From contig DASYPQ010000019.1 of assembly GCA_036006425.1 (NCBI GenBank), forward strand, positions 1 to 64,000: a stretch of DNA of 64,000 nt. Reading direction: 5' to 3'. A program made the translations under genes and the position numbers. Source of the stretch: DASYPQ01 sp036006425 (lineage in GTDB: Bacteria; Planctomycetota; UBA1135; GCA-002686595). How positions within the stretch are numbered: the stretch's first letter is position 1; every line of letters starts with the position of its first letter. The notes beneath the pieces were generated by a model. That model was given only the letters and a program-made list of their open reading frames with translations. It made no database searches and was not told the origin of the DNA. Of this stretch, positions 24,103 through 34,639 are shown piece after piece.

Positions 24103-25100
24103 TCAGCGCCGCATCGACACGACGATCGGATCGTCGCTCTGCTGCACGCGGTCGAAGTCCTCGCGGTTCCCGATGCCGCGCCAGCCTTCCTCGACGAGGA
24201 TCTGGCCGCACACTCCGCCGAGCGTGTTGCCCGGGCCGGGGCACACGAGTCGCGCGGGCGCGTGCTCCCGCAGCACCACGCGGACGCTCGTCGTGAAGTC
24301 GAACGGCTCCGTGATCTGAGCGCCGAACGTGTAGCTCGCGAGCGCCACGGGATCCGCGGACCAGGGCGTGAAGTGCACGCCGCGTCCGTCGACGAGCGTC
24401 GTCTTCGGCGCGCGGAAAGCCAGGGTCCCCAGCCGCTCGCGCGCCTTCGCGGCGACGCCGGCGAGCAGCGGCGTGTGGTAGGGCCCGTGCTGCATCAACC
24501 GGAAGGGGTACGGATTCTGCCCGAGCTTCACCTTCGGGAGCGCGCGCAGGAGGTGCGCGATCCCGACCTCGCTTCCCGCGAGCACGCGGTAGCCGCCGAG
24601 GCGGATCGAGAGCCGCGCTTCGCCGTTCGAGCTCTCGAGCGCCGTCCGCACGGCGTCCTCGAGCTTCGCGTCGTGCCGCCAGCGCTCGTCGACGATCGGG
24701 TAGATCACCTGCCCGCCGCCCTCGGCCTTCTGCTGCTCCTCCTGGAGGATCGACATCTCCTGCACGAGCCGGAACCCGTCGTCGAAGTCGAGCGCGCCGG
24801 CGACTGCGAGCGCCGTGTACCAGCCCATCGAGTTCCCGGCGACGCACGCGATCTCGTGCTCCTGCATCGCCGCGGCGCTGTCGAGCATCGACACGAGCCA
24901 GATCAGCGGCGAGGCGTTCGCGGGTGCGAGGTGCGTCGCGAGAACGAAACGCGGCGCGCGGTCGAGCTCGGCGAGCGAGGGGAGGCCGCGCTCCTTCCGC
25001 AGCTCGTCGGCGCGGCGCACCCATGCGTGATCCTGCGGCAAGGACGCGAGCGTCTTCTCCGCGTAGGAGCCGCGGCCGGGGCAGAGGATCGCCGCGCGCT

Positions 25101-25104
<4 letters not shown>
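24103..25104 (-). CDS. Malonyl-CoA/acyl-carrier acyltransferase-like protein (FabD-like)
   Basis: A 333-residue acyltransferase-fold protein. It shows the early AAILCPGRGSYAEKTL strand, the nucleophile elbow VAGNSMGWYTALAVAGAL (GxSxG, serine in the middle), and a QHGPYHTPLLAGVAAKARER block with the catalytic His. FabD and polyketide acyltransferases share this plan. The usual arginine that holds malonate is not obvious, so the acyl substrate may not be malonyl. The start is TTG 25104, whose TTGA overlaps the stop of the upstream dehydrogenase gene. Coupling to an E1 that makes branched or short acyl groups suggests it moves such an acyl group to a carrier; that is inference. Confidence 0.7.
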
Positions 25105-27355
<2,251 letters not shown>

Positions 27356-27356
<1 letters not shown>

Positions 27357-28684
27357 CAGTCGGGCTCGACCACCGCGGGCACGACCTCGACTGCGCGCTC
27401 CGGGCCGCGCACGTTGCGCGCGGTCCAGGTCCAGATCGATCCGAGGAGGAGCACGAGTCCCGCGATGATCCACGACGACAGCGAGAGCGATCCGGTCGCG
27501 TCGTAGATGAGCCCGCCGACCATCCCGCCCGCGGAGAACGCGAGGTCGAGAGCCAGGAACTCGATCACGAAGACGCGCCCGCGGTACGCATTCTCGACGT
27601 GCTTCTGCCACAACACGGTCGACGCGACCCACAGCGTGCTCCCGCCCGTGTGCGCGACGGCGACGAAGACGCACGCGATCCACAGGCTGTGCGAGGATCC
27701 GAACAGCGCGTACCCGATCGCCGCGATCACGAAGCCGGCGGTGATCTGCCGCTTCAGGGCGGGGTCCGTCTTCCCGAAGAACAGGTTCGCGAGCAGAGGA
27801 CCGAGGCCGGTTCCGATGCCGCGCGCGAAGTAGAGCCAGCCCGTCGCGACCGCGGTCGCGCCGATCGCCGCGGCCTCGTCGAGGCCCTTCGCCGCGTCGC
27901 TCGCACCGGATCCGAATTGATCGCGCCCGGCGAGCGAAAGCAGGACGAGGAATCCGCCGGCTCCGCCCCAGAAGCTCTTCGTCCACAGGATCGGCGTGAC
28001 GCCGAGCTTGCGCGCGTGCGTGAGGCCGCGCCGGAGATCAGTGAGCCGCACGATGTCGCCCCAGCGGAACGGCTCGGCGTGCTTCGGGACCGGCGGGAGG
28101 CGCAGGCCGATCAGGAAGAGCGCGCTGAGCACGTAGCTCGCCGAATCGACGACGAAAGCGCCCGAGATGCCGACCCATTCGACGACCCAGCCGCCGGCGA
28201 GCGCGCCCGCGCACAGCGTGATGCTCCACGTCACCGCCGAGAGCGCGTACGCGTCGTGCAGCTCGTCCGGCTTGACGGTCTCCGGCAACGCGGCGGATCG
28301 CGCGGCGTCGAAGAAGATCCCGATCGCCATCTGCAGGCCGATCAGCACGTAGAGCCACGTGAGCTGCGACGGCTCGCGCACGAGGAGGAAGCACAGGACG
28401 ATCGCCGCGCGCGCGAGGTCCGAGACGATCATCAGCATGCGCCGCGGGAGGCGGTCGGCGATCGGCCCCGCGAGCGGACTGAAGAGGGCCGACGGGAGGA
28501 GCCGGAGCGCGAGCTCGAGACCGAACAGCACGCCGACGCCGAACACGGACGACGCGCTGCCGAGCCTTCCGATCAGGACGAGGCAGGCGACGCGATCGAG
28601 CCAATCGCCGGTCTGGCTGACGAACTGCGAGAGCCAGAGCTTGGCGAACTGGGGGTTGCGGATGACGCGCAGCACGCGCGACAC
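27356..28684 (-). CDS. MFS transporter
   Basis: A 442-residue integral membrane protein with about twelve hydrophobic helices. The loop between helices two and three reads PLAGPIADRLPRRMLM, the major-facilitator motif (G-x-x-x-D-R-x-x-R/K), and the protein opens with PQFAKLWLSQFVSQTGDWLD, as in the drug-efflux/enterobactin-exporter (MFS_3-like) group. A large cytosolic linker sits in the middle (VPKHAEPFRWGDIVRLTDLR). The GTG start is 26 bases from the divergent DUF2071 gene. It is the first gene of an operon with the fused E1 and the acyltransferase-like protein, so it might export or import a related small acid; the substrate is unknown. Confidence 0.83.
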
Positions 28685-28710
28685 GCTAACCGTAGGCTTT
28701 GCGCACGACC

Positions 28711-29454
28711 ATGGGCATCCGGAGCGAAGTCGCGCATCGACCGTGGCCGCTCCCTCGCGGAACGTGGGTCATGGCGCAGTCGTGGCACGATCTCCTGTTC
28801 GCTCACTGGCCGATCCAGCCCGCGACGCTGCGCGCTGCACTCCCGAGCGGGCTCGAGCTCGACACGTTCGAGGGTCGCGCGTGGCTCGGCGTCGTCCCGT
28901 TCCGGATGAGCGGCGTACGCTTGCGCTGGTCACCGCCGTTGCCCGGCCTCTCCGCCTTCCCGGAGCTCAACGTGCGCACGTACGCGAGGATCGGGGACCG
29001 GCCCGGCGTCTTCTTCTTCTCACTCGACGCGCGCAGTGCGCTCGCGGTCGCGATCGCGCGGGCGTGGTTCCACCTGCCGTACTTCCGCGCACGGATGTCC
29101 TGCGTGCAGGAGGGGGAGACCGTCCGCTACGCGCACGCGCGCACCGATGCGCGGGCGGCTGGCGGTGCGCTCGACGTCGCGTACCGCCCCTCCGGAGAGG
29201 TCTTTCTCGCGCGCGCCGGCACCCTCGAGCATTGGCTGACCGAGCGTTACTGCCTGTACGCGGCGGAGCCGGACGGCCGCGTCTGGCGCGCGGACATCCA
29301 CCATCGGCCCTGGCCGCTGCAGCCCGCGGAAGCGACGTTCGAGCGGAACACGGTCGCTCGTGCGCAGGGATTCGAGCTTCCGCCCGCGGAGCCGCTGCTC
29401 CACTTCGCCAAGCGCCAGGACACGCTCGTCTGGCGTCCGAAGCGGGTCCTCTGA
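28711..29454 (+). CDS. DUF2071 (YqjF-like) protein
   Basis: A 247-residue cytosolic protein with the hallmarks of DUF2071: an early AQSWHDLLFAHWPIQPATLR, GRAWLGVVPFRMSGVRLRW, ELNVRTYARIGDRPGVFFFS and LTERYCLYAAEPDGRVWRAD. The family adopts an acetoacetate-decarboxylase-like beta fold and has no established reaction. ATG 28711 is preferred over an in-frame TTG at 28699. The gene is divergent from the MFS operon, with only 26 bases between starts, and converges on the dienelactone hydrolase gene. Confidence 0.8.
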   Translation: MGIRSEVAHRPWPLPRGTWVMAQSWHDLLFAHWPIQPATLRAALPSGLELDTFEGRAWLGVVPFRMSGVRLRWSPPLPGLSAFPELNVRTYARIGDRPGVFFFSLDARSALAVAIARAWFHLPYFRARMSCVQEGETVRYAHARTDARAAGGALDVAYRPSGEVFLARAGTLEHWLTERYCLYAAEPDGRVWRADIHHRPWPLQPAEATFERNTVARAQGFELPPAEPLLHFAKRQDTLVWRPKRVL

Positions 29455-29464
29455 CCGCGGCGCG

Positions 29465-30358
29465 CTACTTCGTCGACTTCGCCTCGCGCGCCTGCGTCGC
29501 GGCACCCTTCAAGTGCGCCGCGAGGAACGCGCGCGCCTTCTCCCAGGCCTCGGCCGCGTTCTTCTCGTCGTAGTTCGGGTTGCTCGGGTTCGCGAAGGCG
29601 TGCGGCGCGTCGTAGGAATAGAACGTGTGCTCCTTCTTCGCCGCGGTGAGCGCGTCGTCGAACTTCTTCACCGCCTCGGGCGGGATGCTCGTGTCCTTCG
29701 TGCCGAAGATGCCGAGCAGCGGGGCCTTCAGCATCTCGAGCGCCTTCGGATCCGTCTCCGGGTGCCCGTAGTACATGACCGCCGCGTCGAGATCGGGCGA
29801 CGCGAGGGCGAGCTTCAGCGACATGCCGCCGCCGAAGCACCAGCCGATCGAGGCGCGCTTCGTCGCCTGGATGCGCGGATCCGACTTCGCGAAGGCCATC
29901 GCCGCGAGCATGGTCTCGGTCGCGCGCTTGTCGTCGACCTTCTTCATCGCGGCCATCGCTTCCTCGGAGGTCGTCGCGACCGTGCCTTCGTAGAGGTCGA
30001 CGGCGATCGCGGCGTATCCCTCGGCGGCGATGCGATCGGCCCAGTGCATCACGTTGTCGTTGAGGCCCCACCATTCGTGGATGACGATGACGGCCGGCAT
30101 CGGAGCCTTCGCGCCCTCGGGGATCGAGAGGTAGGCCTTCGACTTGCCGATCTCGATCATCGTGCCCTTGCGCGGCGGCGCGGCATCCTTCTTGAGCTGG
30201 TGGAGCTTCTTGAACTCCTCCTCGGAGACCTGGCCGGTGAGGTCCTTCTTCGTATCCGCGGGCTTCGCGTCCGCGGGCTTCTGCTCCGCCGGCTTCTGCG
30301 CGGCGAGAGCGAGGACGGGCAGGAGGGCGAGCGCCGCGAGAGAGCGTGTGACCTTCAT
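29465..30358 (-). CDS. Secreted dienelactone hydrolase family protein
   Basis: A 297-residue alpha/beta hydrolase. It has a signal peptide (LAALALLPVLALAAQ) and an Ala/Lys/Pro linker, then the DLH domain. The nucleophile elbow is IGWCFGGGMSLKLA (Cys in G-x-C-x-G), the acid is in FGTKDTSIPPEAV and the His in YDAPHAFANPSNP, a complete Cys-Asp-His triad. Classical DLH is cytosolic; the signal peptide indicates an envelope esterase or lactonase acting on an unknown substrate. It stands alone; an AT-poor spacer with the first copy of a 63-bp repeat lies just upstream. Confidence 0.85.
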   Translation of the reverse strand: MKVTRSLAALALLPVLALAAQKPAEQKPADAKPADTKKDLTGQVSEEEFKKLHQLKKDAAPPRKGTMIEIGKSKAYLSIPEGAKAPMPAVIVIHEWWGLNDNVMHWADRIAAEGYAAIAVDLYEGTVATTSEEAMAAMKKVDDKRATETMLAAMAFAKSDPRIQATKRASIGWCFGGGMSLKLALASPDLDAAVMYYGHPETDPKALEMLKAPLLGIFGTKDTSIPPEAVKKFDDALTAAKKEHTFYSYDAPHAFANPSNPNYDEKNAAEAWEKARAFLAAHLKGAATQAREAKSTK

Positions 30359-30407
30359 GATCGACTCCGTGCGATGACTTGGAAGGGGAGGCAGGAGCCA
30401 GTCTAGC

Positions 30408-30470
30408 GTTCACGGCGACGTTCCCGCGCGCGCTGGGCGAGATGACGGTCCTGTCAGAGCTCGTCGCCCT
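30408..30470 (+). repeat. 63-bp repeat, copy 1 (remnant of a B3/4-gene 5' region)
   Basis: Matches 32077-32139 at 55 of 63 positions without gaps, in the same orientation. Copy 2 lies inside the B3/4-domain gene; copy 1 keeps the same reading frame (FTATFPRALGEMTVLSELVA versus FTTTFPRALGEMTSPLELVA) but runs straight into the antisense of a membrane-protein gene, so it is a fragment, not a gene. The two copies bracket the membrane-protein pair. Confidence 0.65.
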
Positions 30471-30473
30471 CAC

Positions 30474-31214
30474 TCAGTCCCGTTGCGGCCGCACGACATC
30501 CTTCCCCTTCGCGTCCCCGTCGATCGTCTCGAACCAGTTCTGCATGAAGAACTTCTTCTCCGGATCGAGCAGCTTCGGCGACGTCCCCACGATCGGCCTC
30601 AGTGTCGTCATCATCTGGCAGCAGGTGACCATCAGGATCAGCAGCCAGAGACTCGCGAGGCCGGCGCCCTTCGCGTTCCAGTGTTGCAGGGTGCTCGTCA
30701 ACACGCGCCCGCCGACGAGGATCGACAGGGCCCAGACGGCGAGATGGATCGCGCCGATGAACGAGGTGTAGGTCGAGGACTGCGAGAACACCCACGACAC
30801 CGGCGCGAACCCGGTCAGGAACACGCCCGTCATCGCCAGGAGCCCGAGCACCAGAGCCGTCACCCGTCTCGCGCCCACGTCGGCTCCCGAGTAGCTCGCG
30901 AAGATGTACAGGCTCGGGTAGCAGATCGCTCCGCACAGCGCGGCGCCGACCACCGACTTCGCGGGCGCAGCCCACCACTGCGTCCCTCCGGAGAAGCTCC
31001 CGACGACGAGGCCGTAGGCCAAGTGCCCGACGAACGCGATCGCGGCGAGCGACGCGAGCAGACTCGGTCCTCCGCTCCCGTCGACCTCGGACAGCAGCGC
31101 GTCGGGGCCGCGGATCAGGCGGTCGATCACGCCCTGACCGGCGAATCTGGGCAGCTCCTGCGCTGCGATCGGCGGGGGAGCGGCGGGCACGTCTTGCGAA
31201 GCTGCGTCTTCCAT
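30474..31214 (-). CDS. Multi-pass membrane protein, paralogue of its neighbour
   Basis: Not a recognised enzyme. A 246-residue inner-membrane protein with a Pro/Ala-rich cytosolic N-terminus, then about five hydrophobic helices (LASLAAIAFVGHLAYGLVVG, VTALVLGLLAMTGVFLTGFA, IGAIHLAVWALSILVGGRVL, LASLWLLILMVTCCQMMTTL) and a soluble tail ending FFMQNWFETIDGDAKGKDVV. The tail TLRPIVGTSPKLL...FMQNWFET resembles NLRPWFGTPVMRVQFLRDDP in the gene upstream, which suggests the two are paralogues or subunits of one complex. ATG start, 7 bases after the upstream stop. Confidence 0.6.
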   Translation of the reverse strand: MEDAASQDVPAAPPPIAAQELPRFAGQGVIDRLIRGPDALLSEVDGSGGPSLLASLAAIAFVGHLAYGLVVGSFSGGTQWWAAPAKSVVGAALCGAICYPSLYIFASYSGADVGARRVTALVLGLLAMTGVFLTGFAPVSWVFSQSSTYTSFIGAIHLAVWALSILVGGRVLTSTLQHWNAKGAGLASLWLLILMVTCCQMMTTLRPIVGTSPKLLDPEKKFFMQNWFETIDGDAKGKDVVRPQRD

Positions 31215-31221
31215 ACCTCTG

Positions 31222-31923
31222 TCACCTCGTGTGATCGATCACCATGCGGAACACGGACTCGTAGAAGGTCCCGTCGAACGGATCGTCTCGCAGGAACTGC
31301 ACCCTCATCACGGGCGTCCCGAACCACGGCCGGAGGTTCCACGAGATCTGCGCGCCGACGAACAGGTTCACGGCGAGCCAGGCGATCACGACCTGGCCTC
31401 GGCTCCTGGAACTCGGGAAGGCTTCGCGCAGCCAGCGCTGTTGCCGTCTCACGGCGGCGATGCCGGCGAGCGCGATCGCGCCGACGTGCGAGAGGCCGAG
31501 CACGTCGTGTCCGACATGCTTCTGGGTCGACATCGGACCCGGGAGCGCCAGATCGAAGAAGAGGACGATCGGCGCGAGCGACGCGAGCACGACACCGGCG
31601 ACTCCGAAGGAGAGCATCACCGTGCGCAGCGACTGTGCGAACGTGAGCTCGAGGCCGAGCAGGCGCGCCGTCAGCGCGTTCACGATCGCGTTCGTCAGCG
31701 TCGTCAGCACCAGCAACAACGGCAGCTTGATCGCGACATACCCGGCGAGCAGCGGGTCGCGCCAGGCGCCGATCGCGGCGCCGTAGATCGCGCCCCCGAC
31801 GCCGAGGAGGAGGAGGGGCTCGGCGTAGCTCCCTGCCCCGCGCGCGAAGATCCACGCGCTCGCGGACGTCGGTTCGCCGCGGAGGAGGCCGCCGGTCCGG
31901 GCTGCGAGCGAGGGTGCGTTCAA
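31222..31923 (-). CDS. Multi-pass membrane protein, first of a pair
   Basis: A 233-residue inner-membrane protein of unknown role. Helices are LLLLGVGGAIYGAAIGAWRD, LLAGYVAIKLPLLLVLTTLT, TVMLSFGVAGVVLASLAPIV, VGAIALAGIAAVR and VVIAWLAVNLFVGAQISWNL, with a C-terminal NLRPWFGTPVMRVQFLRDDP ... FYESVFRM tail. The IKLPLLLVLT and LRPWFG signatures are reminiscent of a planctomycete/cyanobacterial membrane family of unknown function, recalled from memory only. The start is TTG 31923 (no ATG is near). It pairs with the downstream gene and the pair is flanked by the 63-bp direct repeats. Confidence 0.6.
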   Translation of the reverse strand: MNAPSLAARTGGLLRGEPTSASAWIFARGAGSYAEPLLLLGVGGAIYGAAIGAWRDPLLAGYVAIKLPLLLVLTTLTNAIVNALTARLLGLELTFAQSLRTVMLSFGVAGVVLASLAPIVLFFDLALPGPMSTQKHVGHDVLGLSHVGAIALAGIAAVRRQQRWLREAFPSSRSRGQVVIAWLAVNLFVGAQISWNLRPWFGTPVMRVQFLRDDPFDGTFYESVFRMVIDHTR

Positions 31924-32023
31924 GGTGTCGATCCCGGCCCAATTCTACACGAAGTACTTTGCATTGCAAAGCAGAACTGCTCCGGAAGGGCCCCGTGGGT
32001 CTTCCTGCGTACGATGACGCGGG

Positions 32024-32653
32024 ATGGCGCAGGCTTCGGTCAGCATCGACGCGCACCCGCTGCTCGACGCGGGAGTGTTCACGACGACGTTCCCGCGCGC
32101 GCTGGGGGAGATGACGAGCCCATTGGAGCTCGTCGCCCTGTTCCGCACCGGAGCTGCGGCGCCCATGGCGAGCGACGACGCGGTGCGCAAGGCCGCGCGC
32201 GATCTCCTGCGGCACGGCGGATACAAGCCGACTGGGCGCGGGAAGCCCGCGAGCGAGTATCTCCTGGCCGCGTGCGCGGAGGGATCGCTCGCTTCGATCA
32301 ACCTCGCGGTCGACGCGTGCAACGTCGTGTCATTGCATTCCGGATTGCCGATCAGCGTCGTCGACCTCGCGCTCGCGCGCGAGCCGTTCCGCATCGGGAT
32401 CGCGCAGGAAGGCGAGAGCTACGTGTTCAACGCGTCCGGTCAGTCGATCGACTTGGCCGGGCTCCTGTGCCTCTTCGACGCGGACGGCCCGTGCGCGAAC
32501 GGAGTCAAGGACTCGCAAAGGACGAAGACTGGACCGAGCACGACGCGGACGCTGTCCGTGGTGTGGGGCACGAGCGCACTCGCCGGCCGCACCGACGCCG
32601 CGGTCGCGTGGTACCGCGAGCTCCTGCGCGGAGCGGGCGCTAGCCTGCCGTAG
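32024..32653 (+). CDS. B3/4-domain protein (phenylalanyl-tRNA synthetase beta-like module)
   Basis: A 209-residue stand-alone B3/4 domain. Supporting stretches are KPASEYLLAACAEGSLASIN, LAVDACNVVSLHSGLPISVV and LAREPFRIGIAQEGESYVFN, the pattern of the B3/B4 module that in PheRS beta edits mischarged tRNA. Free-standing versions are common and may hydrolyse wrong aminoacyl-tRNAs or bind other ligands; the role here is inferred. Its codons 18-39 contain copy 2 of the 63-bp repeat. The ATG at 32024 is supported by the signal-free, conserved-looking N-terminus. Confidence 0.72.
   Translation: MAQASVSIDAHPLLDAGVFTTTFPRALGEMTSPLELVALFRTGAAAPMASDDAVRKAARDLLRHGGYKPTGRGKPASEYLLAACAEGSLASINLAVDACNVVSLHSGLPISVVDLALAREPFRIGIAQEGESYVFNASGQSIDLAGLLCLFDADGPCANGVKDSQRTKTGPSTTRTLSVVWGTSALAGRTDAAVAWYRELLRGAGASLP
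32077..32139 (+). repeat. 63-bp repeat, copy 2 (inside the B3/4 gene)
   Basis: The intact partner of the fragment at 30408-30470. It encodes FTTTFPRALGEMTSPLELVA within the B3/4-domain protein. Direct orientation and equal length point to duplication or recombination, with the membrane-protein pair lying between the copies. Confidence 0.65.
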
Positions 32654-32712
32654 CGGGAGCGAGGAGTCCGGAGTAGCCTGAGACGCGTCCAAGGACCGCC
32701 AGGAGGAGAGTC

Positions 32713-34506
32713 ATGAAGAGACTCGTGCTGGATCTCGGCGTCGTCGTCTTCGGAACCACGTGTTGGGCGCAGGTCACGCAGCGCGTGAGCCTCGACTCGA
32801 GCGGCGCGCAGGCCGCCGGCGAGAGCCTCGTCCCGTCGATCTCCGCCGACGGTCGCTACGTCGCCTTCGCGAGCAGCGCCGCGAATCTCGTCCCCGGCGA
32901 CGTGAACCACTCCACTGACGTCTTCGTCCGCGACCGCCAGACCGGAACCACCGTCTGCGCGAGCGTCGATCCGAACGGAGCGCCGGGTCTCGTCGCGAGC
33001 TTCACCCCGGCGATCTCGGCCAACGGCCGCTACGTGGCGTTCGCGAGCTACGCCGGCAACCTCGTCCCCGGCGACGACAACTTCCGCTCGGACGTCTTCG
33101 TCCGCGACCTCCAGACCGGCACGACCGAGCGCGTGAGCGTCGATTCGAACGGCGTGCAAGGGAACGACAGCAGCGGCCTCGATTCGTGCCCCGCGATCTC
33201 GGCCGACGGCCGCTACGTCGCGTTCAGCAGCGTCGCCTCCAACCTCGTGCCCGGGGACACGAACTCCTTCGAGGACACGTTCGTTCGTGACCGTCTGCTC
33301 GGCACGACCGAGCGCGTGAGCGTCGACTCCGCCGGGGCGGAGGCGAACTACGGGAGCGGCCGCGATCCCGCGATGTCGACCGACGGCCGCTTCGTCGCGT
33401 TCGCCAGTTGGTCGACCAACCTCGTTCCCGGAGACACGGGCTGGATCGCGGACGTCTTCGTCCACGATCGCCTGGTCGGCACGACCGAGCGCGTGAGCGT
33501 CGACACGGCCGGAGTGCAGGGGAACGACGACAGCGAGGATCCTTCGATCTCCCCCGACGGGCGGTACGTGGTCTTCGAGTCCGACGCGACGAACCTCGTC
33601 GCCGTGGACAACAACGGAGCCATCGACGTCTTCCTCCGCGATCGCCTGCTCGCGACGACCGAGCTCGTGGCCCGCGATTCGAGCGGGACGCAGGGGAACA
33701 ACCGCGCCGTCGACCCGACGATCTCCGACGACGGTCGGTACGTCGCGTTCACGAGCTGGTCCAGCAACCTCGTCGACGGGGACACGAACGGCGCGTGGGA
33801 CGATTTCGTCCGCGACCGCGTGCTCGGGATCACCGAACGAACGAGCGTCGACTCGAGCGGCGCGGGCGGAAACACACGCAGCCTCGCCGGCTCGATCTCC
33901 GCCGACGGCCGCTACGTCGCCTTCCGGAGCTACGCGGTCAACCTCGTCCCGGGCGACACGAACGGCGTTTCGGACGTCTTCGTGCGCGACCGCGCGCACG
34001 CGGGTTTCGCCAACCTGTGCGATCCCGGAGTCGCGGGCGTGATCGCCTGTCCGTGCTCCAACCCGCCGTCGGGACCCGGGCGGGGCTGCGACAACTCCTC
34101 CGGGACCGGCGGAGCGAGCCTGGCGGCGTCGGGCGGCGAGTACCTCTCGTCCGACAGCGTCGTCTTCACGACGAGCGGCGGGAAGCCCACCGCGTTGCAC
34201 GTCGTGCTGCAGGGCGTGGGCTCGCTTCCAGCCGGTGCGATCTACGGACAAGGCGTGCGCTGCGTCGCCGGATCGCTCAAGCGGCTGTACGCGAAGGCCG
34301 CGGTCGCCGGCAGCATCACGGCACCCGATTTCGGCGCGGGCGACGCGACCGTCCACGCGCGCTCGGCCGCGCTCGGCGACGTGATCGCCGCCGGGAGCAC
34401 GCGGTGGTACATGGTGTTCTACCGCGATCCGACGGTGCTCGGCGGATGCTCCGCCTCGAGCACGTTCAACACGACGCAGACCCGGGAGCTCCTGTGGCAG
34501 CCCTGA
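32713..34506 (+). CDS. Secreted PD40/TolB-like repeat protein with shared C-terminal module
   Basis: A 597-residue exported protein. A signal peptide (LVLDLGVVVFGTTCWAQ) is followed by about eight repeats of some 55 residues, each with a core like SADGRYVAFASSAANLVPGD, then DVFVRDRQTGTTVCASVDPN; these are PD40/WD40-like beta-propeller blades. From about residue 440 it has the same Cys/Gly-rich module as the 16685-18715 protein (CPCSNPPSGPGRGCDNSSGT ... VVLQGVGSLPAGAIYGQGVR, GSLKRLYAKAAVAGSITAPD). A strong AGGAGGAGAG ribosome binding site precedes the ATG. It stands alone, with hairpins after it. Likely surface-exposed; function unknown. Confidence 0.72.
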   Translation: MKRLVLDLGVVVFGTTCWAQVTQRVSLDSSGAQAAGESLVPSISADGRYVAFASSAANLVPGDVNHSTDVFVRDRQTGTTVCASVDPNGAPGLVASFTPAISANGRYVAFASYAGNLVPGDDNFRSDVFVRDLQTGTTERVSVDSNGVQGNDSSGLDSCPAISADGRYVAFSSVASNLVPGDTNSFEDTFVRDRLLGTTERVSVDSAGAEANYGSGRDPAMSTDGRFVAFASWSTNLVPGDTGWIADVFVHDRLVGTTERVSVDTAGVQGNDDSEDPSISPDGRYVVFESDATNLVAVDNNGAIDVFLRDRLLATTELVARDSSGTQGNNRAVDPTISDDGRYVAFTSWSSNLVDGDTNGAWDDFVRDRVLGITERTSVDSSGAGGNTRSLAGSISADGRYVAFRSYAVNLVPGDTNGVSDVFVRDRAHAGFANLCDPGVAGVIACPCSNPPSGPGRGCDNSSGTGGASLAASGGEYLSSDSVVFTTSGGKPTALHVVLQGVGSLPAGAIYGQGVRCVAGSLKRLYAKAAVAGSITAPDFGAGDATVHARSAALGDVIAAGSTRWYMVFYRDPTVLGGCSASSTFNTTQTRELLWQP

Positions 34507-34513
34507 AGACGGG

Positions 34514-34529
34514 GCGAGGATCCCCTCGC
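34514..34529 (+). terminator. Small hairpin just after the propeller gene
   Basis: GCGAGG, loop ATCC, CCTCGC: a perfect 6-bp stem 8 bases past the stop of the propeller-protein gene. No T-run follows. It is weak alone but is in the right place for a terminator together with the next hairpin. Confidence 0.35.
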
Positions 34530-34584
34530 GGATCCTGAATTCCCTGCGGATCCGACGCGCGCCCGCGCATACCTTCCCGACACC

Positions 34585-34602
34585 GGGGTCCGTTTGGACC
34601 CC
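34585..34602 (+). terminator. Hairpin between the propeller gene and the thioredoxin-like lipoprotein gene
   Basis: GGGGTCC, loop GTTT, GGACCCC: a perfect 7-bp stem in the 133-base spacer, 37 bases before the next ATG. No T-run follows. It could end the upstream transcript or form part of the leader of the next operon. Confidence 0.45.
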
Positions 34603-34639
34603 AGCGGCCCGAGGGATGGAGCGAAAGCGTGAGGGGATC

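Noticed and set aside
32713..34000. CRISPR-like or satellite repeats
   Set aside because: The periodicity (about 165 bases) reflects protein repeats of a propeller; the DNA copies are diverged and no spacers are present.
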